From Thermomicrobiales bacterium (GTDB taxonomy: Bacteria; Chloroflexota; Chloroflexia; Thermomicrobiales; UBA6265): a stretch of DNA of 36,560 nt. The notes under the pieces are model-generated. The model saw nothing but the letters and a program-made list of their open reading frames with translations, was not told where the DNA came from and searched no databases. The translations under genes were made by a program, and so were the position numbers. The DNA is taken from NCBI GenBank assembly GCA_025928015.1, contig JAICKJ010000003.1:1-36560 (forward strand). Reading direction: 5' to 3'. Positions 27,218 through 36,560 of the stretch are shown one piece after another (position 1 is the first letter of the stretch; each line of letters begins with the position of its first letter).

Positions 27218-27433
27218 CTACTCCCCCGAATGCATCTCCGCGATCTTTTGCTTCAGCTCGGCGTGAAGCTGGACGAGATCGTCCAGTCGCTGCTCGATCT
27301 GCTGCAGCGTGTCCTCCCGGCGGCGCTCGGTGTATTCGTCCCGCAGCTCGATGAGCATCTGGGCGACGCGGCCGATGGTTCGCACGGTCTGCACCGCGTC
27401 ATTCTCCCGCGTGGGCGCGGAATATCCGCTCAT
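27218..27433 (-). CDS. Small coiled-coil hypothetical protein (71 aa)
   Basis: MSGYSAPTRENDAVQTVRTIGRVAQMLIELRDEYTERRREDTLQQIEQRLDDLVQLHAELKQKIAEMHSGE; heptad-like spacing; upstream purine-rich RBS. Confidence 0.65.
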   Translation of the reverse strand: MSGYSAPTRENDAVQTVRTIGRVAQMLIELRDEYTERRREDTLQQIEQRLDDLVQLHAELKQKIAEMHSGE

Positions 27434-27533
27434 GTCCTTCTCCTTGCAGCGGGGTTCGCGCCCTCCGGCGCCGTCAAAGTCGGGAAAAGCGTAGCACGAC
27501 CCGAGGTGCGTTCCGCGCCTTGGTCGCGGCTCC

Positions 27534-29624
<2,091 letters not shown>

Positions 29625-29770
29625 CTATGATTGACTCGATGGCCAAGAGGTGAACGTACGCCTCGGCGAGTGTAGCACGGCGCTCGTGCCCCGCCTCTGG
29701 TATCGTACGACGCAACGAACATGCGTTCCACACCCTCGGCCTGTGACAGCGATGGAAGGGGCATCCGCCG

Positions 29771-31879
29771 ATGGCGGAGCTGGTCAGCGGACAATCAGGC
29801 GTGGCGGAGGGGGAGGGCGGCCGCTACCTCGCGCTCTGTGAGCGCGCGGCGGAGTTCATCCTCTCCTGCGGCGGCGCGGTCGATGAGGACCGCCTCATCC
29901 AGTACGTCTTCGGCCAGGCCGGCTCGCCGGCGCTCTGGCGGCCGCTGCTCCGCTCGATCCTCGCCCACGACGAACGGCTCGTCTTCCGTGCCGAGGGCGC
30001 CTGGGCGGTGCTCGGTCAGGAACCCGGCGAACTGGCCGCCGAGCTGCTGCTCGACGAGTTCGTCGTCATCGATGTCGAGACGACGGGCCTCCGGCCGCTG
30101 CGGCAGCGGGTGATCGAGGTCGCGTGCATCCGCTACCGGAATGGCGCCGAGGAGGCGCGGTTCGAATCGCTCGTCAACCCCGGCAAGCGCATCCCCGCCT
30201 ATATCTCCGAGCTGACCGGGATCAAGGACGCGCACGTCGCCGAGGCGCCGCCCTTCGCGGCGATCGCCGAGGCGGTCCAGACCTTCATCGGCAGCGGGCT
30301 CGTCGTCGGGCATAACATCGCCTTCGATCTCAACTTCCTCAACGCCGAGCTGAAGCGCGTCGATCGGACCTCTCTCATCAACGAGCGGCTCGACACGATG
30401 GGCATGGCCGTCCGGCTGCTGCGCGGCGTGCGCAAGCCGAGCCTGGACAAGGTCGCGCGGCAGGTCGGACTGGTGCCGCGCAAGATTCACCGGGCCGGTG
30501 TCGACGCCGAATTGACCGGCGAGGTCGCCTTGCGGCTGGTCGATGAGGCGCGGCGCCAGGGCGTCACCTCGATCGACCAGCTCAAAGCCGCGTCGCAGCT
30601 CAAGGAGCGGCGACCGAAGGATCGCGTCGGGCGCGGCCGCACGCTGATCGACCGCTCGCTGCTGGCGGACATCCCGAAAAAGCCCGGCTGCTACCTGATG
30701 CGCGACCAGTTCGACCACATCATCTACGTCGGCAAGTCCCGCAATCTGCGCGACCGCGTTGCCTCCTATTACTCGCAACCGCTCGGCTACACGCGCAAGA
30801 TGGACGGGCTGCTCGAGTCGATGGTCAGGGTCGACGTCGAGGTCGTCGGCTCCGAGCTGGAGGCGCTGCTGCTCGAATCGCAGCTCATTCGCCGCTACGA
30901 GCCGCGCTACAACACCGCCATGCGTTCGTTCGAGCACTACCCCTACATCCGCGTTGATCTCAGCAGCTCCTGGCCACGCGTGATGCTGGCGCGAAACCGC
31001 AAGGACGATGGCGCCCGCTACTTCGGCCCATACCGCAGCAAGGGCGGGGCGCGGCGGACGGTCGATGTGATCAATGGCATCCTGCCGTTGCGGACCTGCA
31101 CGCGCTCGTTCAAGGACGCCCGCAGCTACGGCCACCCCTGCATCCTGCTCGATCTCGGCCGCTGCCTCGGCCCTTGCGTGGGCCGCGCCGATCGCGAGAC
31201 CTACCATGGGCTGATCGAGGACGTAGCGACCTTCCTCGATGGCGACGTGGACCGGTTGCAAGCCCGGCTCTGGATCGCGCTGGAAGAGGCGGCGGAGAAG
31301 CGCGACTTCGAGCGGGCCGAGCGCTTGCGCCGCGACATGCAGGCCGTGCTCGGCATCATCGAGGACCAGGGCCGGATGCGCCTGGCTGAACGCGAGCACA
31401 CGCTGCTGCTCGTGCTCCCGTCGGCGGAGCCGGCCTTTCGGGAAGTGCTGCTGGTGATCCACGGCCGCCTCTGGGCGCAGTTTCGCGCTCGCCGACCGCC
31501 GGCTGCTCCTGGACCCCAGCCGGATGCCGGCGAGGACGTCGTGCTCTCGGAGGTCCCCAGCGGCGCCGTCGCCGCGTCCGACCTGGTCGCCGATCTGGCG
31601 ACGCGGCTCGATCTGGCCTGGGCACGCTATCGGACGTGCCGGCTCAACCCGCTCGACAACTACGACGTGGATGAGGCCAACATCCTCAATCGCTGGCTCT
31701 TTCACCACGCGGACCACCCGGCACTGATCCGGCTTCCGATCGGCGATGATGCTGCTCCCGACTGGCCGGCGCTCGCCCGCGATGCCCTGGCGCTGACCGA
31801 TGACCAGCTCTCGTTCGATGATCCGTCAGTGGCCGGGCCCGTGTCGAACACAAGCGATGCTGAAGCTGACCTGGTGTAA
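29771..31879 (+). CDS. DEDDh (DnaQ-like) exonuclease fused to UvrC-type GIY-YIG nuclease and UVR motif
   Basis: FVVIDVETTGLRPLRQRVIEVACI...VGHNIAFDLNFL...HRAGVDAELT (ExoI-III), then KKPGCYLMRDQFDHIIYVGKSRNLRDRV (GIY-YIG), then ALEEAAEKRDFERAERLRRDM (UVR). Confidence 0.92.
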   Translation: MAELVSGQSGVAEGEGGRYLALCERAAEFILSCGGAVDEDRLIQYVFGQAGSPALWRPLLRSILAHDERLVFRAEGAWAVLGQEPGELAAELLLDEFVVIDVETTGLRPLRQRVIEVACIRYRNGAEEARFESLVNPGKRIPAYISELTGIKDAHVAEAPPFAAIAEAVQTFIGSGLVVGHNIAFDLNFLNAELKRVDRTSLINERLDTMGMAVRLLRGVRKPSLDKVARQVGLVPRKIHRAGVDAELTGEVALRLVDEARRQGVTSIDQLKAASQLKERRPKDRVGRGRTLIDRSLLADIPKKPGCYLMRDQFDHIIYVGKSRNLRDRVASYYSQPLGYTRKMDGLLESMVRVDVEVVGSELEALLLESQLIRRYEPRYNTAMRSFEHYPYIRVDLSSSWPRVMLARNRKDDGARYFGPYRSKGGARRTVDVINGILPLRTCTRSFKDARSYGHPCILLDLGRCLGPCVGRADRETYHGLIEDVATFLDGDVDRLQARLWIALEEAAEKRDFERAERLRRDMQAVLGIIEDQGRMRLAEREHTLLLVLPSAEPAFREVLLVIHGRLWAQFRARRPPAAPGPQPDAGEDVVLSEVPSGAVAASDLVADLATRLDLAWARYRTCRLNPLDNYDVDEANILNRWLFHHADHPALIRLPIGDDAAPDWPALARDALALTDDQLSFDDPSVAGPVSNTSDAEADLV

Positions 31880-31937
31880 GCACGCGGCACCGGTCGGCCA
31901 GGGCGACACAATCGTTCGCCCCTGGCAACCCACCGCG

Positions 31938-31969
31938 CCTGTCATTTCGAGCGCGCGAGAAATGACAGG
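31938..31969. repeat. Palindromic hairpin downstream of the exonuclease/UvrC-like gene
   Basis: CCTGTCATTTC ... GAAATGACAGG, 11-bp perfect arms around GAGCGCGCGA. Confidence 0.7.
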
Positions 31970-32123
31970 CCTGGGGAGCGCCGGGAGGAGGGATCGCGCC
32001 TGCTGGCGCGCAATCCACCCGTGATTCGGCATCTGCCCGTACAATTGCTCCCTATGAACGAAGCGCTTCGGGACTGGCGACGTGCTGCACGCGCGTCGCG
32101 TTCTTGTTCAAGGAGGTTTTTTC

Positions 32124-33437
32124 GTGAATCGACGCAGACTCATCAAGGTCACCGGTGCCGGCGGCGCCGTCATCGCCCTCGGTGGTCTCTCCGGCGCTCC
32201 CGCGTGGGCACGACAGTCGGGCGGCACGATCAAGCTTTGGGACACGCTCAACGAGGGCACCCGCAAGGACCTGATCGAGAACAAGATCGGCAAGAGCTTC
32301 TCCCAGAGCCACGATGGGGCGAAGATCGACCATCGCGGCTGGACGACCGAGGATCTGACCGGCACGCTGCCGCGCTCGGTCGATAGCGGCCAAGGGCCGG
32401 ACATCTCCCAGGTCAACAACGGCGAGGGCCTGATGGGGCCGATGATCCGCGCCGGCCAGCTTGTCTCGCTCGTGCCCTACGTCGAGAAGTACGGCTGGGA
32501 CACGATCCAGCCGCACGGCCTGCTGGCGCGGAACATGTATACCGCCGATGGCAAGCAGCTCGGTCAGGGCCAACTCTGGGGCATGTCGATGGAGGCCGAG
32601 ATCGTCGGCTTCTACTACAACCGGAAGATCTTCAAGGACAACGGCATCGAGCTGCCCAAAACGTTCGCCGATCTCGAAGCGGCGATGCAGAAGCTCAAGG
32701 ACGCCGGCCAGACACCGCTCATGTTCGGGAATCTGGACAAGTGGCCGGCGATCCACCTCTTCGGCGACATCCAGGGGACGATGACGACCCGCGCATACCT
32801 CGATGGGCTGATCTACCGCACCGGCAAGGAGTCGTTCGAGGACACGTCGATGATCGACGCCGCGACGAAGCTCAAGGAGTGGGTCGACAAGGGCTACCTG
32901 CTCGACGGCTACTCCGGAGTCAGCTCGGATGACGCGGTCTCGCTCTTCTCGGCCGGCCAGGGCGCGATGTTGATGCAGGGAAGCTGGAGCGCGGGCGACA
33001 TCGAGCAGGCGCTGGGCGCCGACGGCGGTTTCTTCCTGATGCCGCCAAAGGAGACCGGCGGCAAGGTGCTCAACGTCGGCGGTGTCGGCATCCCATACAG
33101 CATCATCAAGGGGACGAAGAACCCCGATCTCGACGCCGAGCTGATCGACTACCTGTGCTCGGACGAGGTCGTCGGCATGATCGTCGACGCCGGCGTGCTG
33201 CCGGCCCGCGCGGTGCCGAAGGAGAAGATCAAGCCGGACACCGTCACCGGCGATCTTTACACTGCCTTCAGCGCGGCGCTGGAAGGCGACGCGATCGGCC
33301 ACTACCTCGACTGGGCCTCGCCGACGATGTACGACACGCTGACGGCGCAGCTTCAGGCGCTGCTGGCCGGCAAGGTCGATCCGAAGACCTTCGTCGCCAA
33401 CCTCCAGGCCGATTATGCGAAGTCCTTCAGCTCCTGA
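32124..33437 (+). CDS. Sugar ABC transporter substrate-binding protein (CUT1 type)
   Basis: GTG start after AAGGAGG RBS; VNRRRLIKVTGAGGAVIALGGLSGAPAWA signal (twin-Arg-like); GQGAMLMQGSWSAGDIEQ typical of the family. Confidence 0.92.
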   Translation: MNRRRLIKVTGAGGAVIALGGLSGAPAWARQSGGTIKLWDTLNEGTRKDLIENKIGKSFSQSHDGAKIDHRGWTTEDLTGTLPRSVDSGQGPDISQVNNGEGLMGPMIRAGQLVSLVPYVEKYGWDTIQPHGLLARNMYTADGKQLGQGQLWGMSMEAEIVGFYYNRKIFKDNGIELPKTFADLEAAMQKLKDAGQTPLMFGNLDKWPAIHLFGDIQGTMTTRAYLDGLIYRTGKESFEDTSMIDAATKLKEWVDKGYLLDGYSGVSSDDAVSLFSAGQGAMLMQGSWSAGDIEQALGADGGFFLMPPKETGGKVLNVGGVGIPYSIIKGTKNPDLDAELIDYLCSDEVVGMIVDAGVLPARAVPKEKIKPDTVTGDLYTAFSAALEGDAIGHYLDWASPTMYDTLTAQLQALLAGKVDPKTFVANLQADYAKSFSS

Positions 33438-34368
33438 ACCGTCCGCGATCGGCTCCGATCTGGCGCTCGGCGTCCGGTCGGAGCCGGTCACCCGTCGCCG
33501 GGGACTCGCGGGCTCGGCGTGGGAGCCGTACCTTTACCTGCTGCCGGCGCTGCTCATCTTCACGCTCTTCGTCGCCGTGCCGGTCGTGGGGACGGTCGGG
33601 CTGAGCCTCGCCCATTGGGACGGCATCGCCTGGTCATCGGCGAGCTTCGCCGGGTGGCACAACTACACCCGGGCGCTGACCGAGGGGGAGTTCTGGCGCT
33701 CGATCTGGCACAACATCCAGCTCGTCCCATTCTTCGTCATCCTGCCGGCGATCCTCGGGCTGATCCCGGCGGCGATCGTCCATCAGGTGCGGCTGAAGGG
33801 CACCCCGGTCTTTCGCGCCGGCCTCTTCCTGCCCTACATCATGCCGGGCGTGCTGATCGGCGTCGTCTGGCGCTGGCTGCTGAACCCGGTCTTCGGCCTC
33901 ATCAACTCGTCCCTCAAGAAATTGGGCTTCCAGCCCCCGACCTGGCTCGGCGATTTCACCTGGGCGTTGCCGACCGTGGGCCTGATCGGCGCCTGGGCCG
34001 CCTACGGCTTTTGCTTCGTCGTCTTCCTCGCCGGCATGCAGAAAATCTCGCAGGACCTCTACGAGGCGGCGCGGCTCGATGGCGCCAACACCTGGCAGGA
34101 GTTCTTCGCCGTCACCTTGCCCGGTCTTCGCCGGGAGATGGCCGTCGTCCTCTCGGTCAACCTGATCAACGCGCTCCGCGCCTTCGACGTGATCAAGGCG
34201 ACGACCGATGGCGGCCCGGGCAAGCAGACCGAGGTGGTCGCTCTCTACATGATCAATGTCTTCGAGGCCCGGCAGGTGGGCTACGGCGCGGCGATAGCCG
34301 TGCTGCTTGCGGTCACGACGCTCGCGCTCTCGTTGCTCGTGCTGCGGCTCTTCGGGGAGCGCGAATGA
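33415..34368 (+). CDS. Sugar ABC transporter permease (MalF-like)
   Basis: EAARLDGANTWQEFFAVTLPGLRREMAVV EAA loop, multiple TMs. Confidence 0.93.
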   Translation: MRSPSAPEPSAIGSDLALGVRSEPVTRRRGLAGSAWEPYLYLLPALLIFTLFVAVPVVGTVGLSLAHWDGIAWSSASFAGWHNYTRALTEGEFWRSIWHNIQLVPFFVILPAILGLIPAAIVHQVRLKGTPVFRAGLFLPYIMPGVLIGVVWRWLLNPVFGLINSSLKKLGFQPPTWLGDFTWALPTVGLIGAWAAYGFCFVVFLAGMQKISQDLYEAARLDGANTWQEFFAVTLPGLRREMAVVLSVNLINALRAFDVIKATTDGGPGKQTEVVALYMINVFEARQVGYGAAIAVLLAVTTLALSLLVLRLFGERE

Positions 34369-35180
34369 TCAAGCGATCCCTGATCTACCTCTTGCTGGCG
34401 ATCGGCGTGGTGATCGCCGTCGCGCCGTTCGTCGTCACGATCCTCTCGTCGCTCAAGACGTCGATCGAGCTCGTCACCGGCGTGTTCGCGTTGCCGAAGG
34501 ACGCCCAGTGGCAGAATTACCGCACCGCCTGGGTGGACGGCCACTTCGACCGCCTCTTTCTCAACAGCCTCGTCGTCGCCATCGGCGTCGTCGTGCCCTC
34601 GATCTTCCTCTCGGCGATGACCGGCTACGCCTTCGCCCGCTTCCGCTTTCGCGGGTCGAACGCACTCTTCGCCTATCTGCTCTTCGGGCTGATCGTGCCG
34701 CTGCAGGCGCTCGTGATTCCGCTCTTCTACCTGATGCGCTCGCTGCACCTGCTCGACAGCCTCTGGGCGCTGATCCTGCCGCAAATCGGGCTCAGCCTCT
34801 CGTTCGGCACGCTGCTGATGCGGGAGGCGTTCCGGACGATCCCGCGGGAGATCGTGGAGGCGTCGATCGTCGATGGCGCCAGCTCCTGGAAAACGCTCTG
34901 GGGGATCATGTTTCCGCTCTCCCGGCCGATCGTCGGTACGCTGGCGCTGATGTTCTTCATCTGGACCTGGAACGAGTTCCTGCTGCCGTTGATCGTCAAC
35001 ATCGACCCGAAGTACCAGACGTTGCCAGTCGGCCTGCTCTATTTCCAGCAACGCTGGACCTCGAACGTCCCGGTCATCGCCGCCGGCTCGACGATCATCT
35101 TCCTGCCGCTGACCATCGTCTTCCTTCTCTTCCAGCGCCAGCTCATCCGCGGCATCACCTCCGGCGCCGTCAAAGGCTAG
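34365..35180 (+). CDS. Carbohydrate ABC transporter permease (MalG-like)
   Basis: ATG at 34365 overlapping the previous stop; EASIVDGASSWKTLWGIMFPLSRPIVGTL EAA loop. Confidence 0.93.
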   Translation: MIKRSLIYLLLAIGVVIAVAPFVVTILSSLKTSIELVTGVFALPKDAQWQNYRTAWVDGHFDRLFLNSLVVAIGVVVPSIFLSAMTGYAFARFRFRGSNALFAYLLFGLIVPLQALVIPLFYLMRSLHLLDSLWALILPQIGLSLSFGTLLMREAFRTIPREIVEASIVDGASSWKTLWGIMFPLSRPIVGTLALMFFIWTWNEFLLPLIVNIDPKYQTLPVGLLYFQQRWTSNVPVIAAGSTIIFLPLTIVFLLFQRQLIRGITSGAVKG

Positions 35181-35357
35181 CTCGCGCCGCAATCCAGAAA
35201 GGAGTGCCGATCCCGCGCCGCCGGCGCCCTAATGGCGGCGTGCGCCGGTGGACTATGGTTCTGGTGCAGGTACTTTGTTCTGCAGAGGCGACCATCTTCG
35301 ATGGCGCCTTTTGTCATATGTTCGCTTGAATCATCCTGAAGCGATGGAGAATCAAGA

Positions 35358-36158
35358 ATGGTGACGTCGGTCCGCCAGCGGCGGGCGCGCGGTCCGGTGA
35401 TTCCGCCAGTTCCCCTGATTGCGGAGCAGTATGGGCCGGCGAGATTGGTCGTCCTCCACCTGGCGCCGGGCGCGATCTTCACTCTTGCGGTCTTGCTGGC
35501 GGCGTCCTTCCTCAACCGGTGGGGCGTCGATCCGAGTTTTGTGCTCATCGGCGCGATCGGCGTCGTCCTGGCGCCGCTCGAATGGGGTTACCTCGCACTC
35601 TATGCCCGCCGGACGACCGGCTCCTGGTCGCCGCTGCGGGCCGTCGAGTTCCGGAACTTTGTCCCAGGCCGGCGCCTCGCGCCTATGGCGGCGGCCCTGG
35701 CAGCATGGTTCTTCATCTGGCTGGCCGTGTCGATCGCGGTGGTCGACATGTGGCTGGCGACGAACGTCTTCTCGTGGATGCCGAAGTCGCTCCTCATCTT
35801 CTCCGGCGTCGACCGCGACACGAGCGTCTCGGCGCCGGCCGGAGCGCTGATCGCGCTCCTGGTCATCGCGTTGGTCTTCAACGGCGTGGTCGGGCCGATC
35901 ACCGAAGAGCTCTACTTCCGCGGCCATCTCTTGCCGCGACTGGAGCGCGATGGCCGCTGGGCGCCGGTCATCAACACGGTTCTCTTTGCCATCTATCACT
36001 TCTTCTCGCCCTGGCGGTATCCGGCCATCATCGTCGGCTTCCTGCCGATCACGTGGATGGTCTGGCGCAAGCGAAGCATCTTCATCTCGATCGCGACGCA
36101 CATGACGATCAACACCATCACGGTGCTGCTCCTGATCGCCGCGTTCGCGGCTGGGTGA
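35358..36158 (+). CDS. CPBP family intramembrane metalloprotease
   Basis: GPITEELYFRGHLLPRL (EExxxR motif), VINTVLFAIYHFFSPW, multi-TM. Confidence 0.9.
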   Translation: MVTSVRQRRARGPVIPPVPLIAEQYGPARLVVLHLAPGAIFTLAVLLAASFLNRWGVDPSFVLIGAIGVVLAPLEWGYLALYARRTTGSWSPLRAVEFRNFVPGRRLAPMAAALAAWFFIWLAVSIAVVDMWLATNVFSWMPKSLLIFSGVDRDTSVSAPAGALIALLVIALVFNGVVGPITEELYFRGHLLPRLERDGRWAPVINTVLFAIYHFFSPWRYPAIIVGFLPITWMVWRKRSIFISIATHMTINTITVLLLIAAFAAG

Positions 36159-36234
36159 TGGGGGCCATTCGACTGCGCGTAGAATGGGGACAGGGACAAA
36201 GCCGTCCGTGTCGCCATGCATCGGAGTGCAGCGC

Positions 36235-36560
36235 GTGGAATACGACGTTCTCGTCATCGGCCGCCCATCGTGGGACCTCGTCTTCACCGGTTTGCCCAAG
36301 TGGCCGGTCGTCGGGCAGGAGATTTACGCCCAGGGGTTGACCGTCTCGCCGGGCGGCACGTTCAACACCGTCGCCGCGCTCGCGCGGCTCAACGCCCGCG
36401 TCGGCATGATCGGCAGCGTCGGCAACGACGAGTGGAGCGGGCTCTGCCTGGCCGCCATGCAGGGCGAGGGCGTCTCGACCGAGCTGATGGCGGTGCTGGA
36501 CGAGCCGATGCCCGCCGTCAGCGTCTGCATGACCTACGATGGCGACCGCGGCTTCATCTC
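36235..36560 (+). CDS. PfkB-family carbohydrate kinase, N-terminal fragment (3' truncated by window)
   Basis: GTG start; VEYDVLVIGRPSWDLVFTGLPKWPVVGQEIYAQGLTVSPGGTFNTVAALARLNARVGMIGSVGNDEWSG. Confidence 0.88.
   Translation, partial: MEYDVLVIGRPSWDLVFTGLPKWPVVGQEIYAQGLTVSPGGTFNTVAALARLNARVGMIGSVGNDEWSGLCLAAMQGEGVSTELMAVLDEPMPAVSVCMTYDGDRGFI

Noticed and set aside
29795-31717. 640-aa minus-strand ORF opposite the exonuclease/UvrC-like gene
   Set aside because: Shadow ORF; the plus strand has complete nuclease motifs.
32052-33491. 479-aa minus-strand ORF opposite the substrate-binding protein
   Set aside because: Shadow ORF of a clear ABC substrate-binding gene.
32124-35180. Missing ATPase gene in the sugar ABC transporter cluster
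   Set aside because: CUT1 systems commonly share a multipurpose ATPase encoded elsewhere, so the absence is not remarkable.

Overview
This is a GC-rich bacterial chromosomal window with a Chloroflexota/Thermomicrobia-like feel; that taxonomic placement is an inference from gene content and codon style and was not tested. Most of it is housekeeping. It holds the nrdR C-terminus, an MFS transporter, trxA and a glycosyltransferase. A sugar-acid oxidoreductase/TIM-barrel isomerase pair and a Ser/Thr kinase with an SH3-like ectodomain follow. A minus-strand cluster carries nth, a histidine phosphatase, an MBL hydrolase and a P1 peptidase. The pyrimidine operon (pyrC-carA-carB-pyrK-pyrD-cax, then pyrE) follows. 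The right end has ligA, a DnaQ-like exonuclease/GIY-YIG/UVR fusion, a CUT1-type sugar ABC transporter, a CPBP protease and a partial PfkB kinase. The strongest candidate for an undescribed system is a divergent three-gene locus at 3283-8666. It encodes a soluble atypical protein kinase-like protein with helical repeats, a two-TM protein with a very long helical tail, and a one-TM protein with an intramembrane Asp, a Gln/Ala-rich stalk and a possible OmpA-like C-terminal domain. This is reminiscent of, but not demonstrably homologous to, MotAB/ZorAB-type assemblies. Other notable signals are a family of ~114-138 bp elements with GTCATTCTGA...TCAGAATGAC ends (four copies, one inverted, two flanking pyrE) and a promoter-leader-terminator arrangement just upstream of pyrC. 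No rRNA, tRNA or CRISPR array was recognised by eye.
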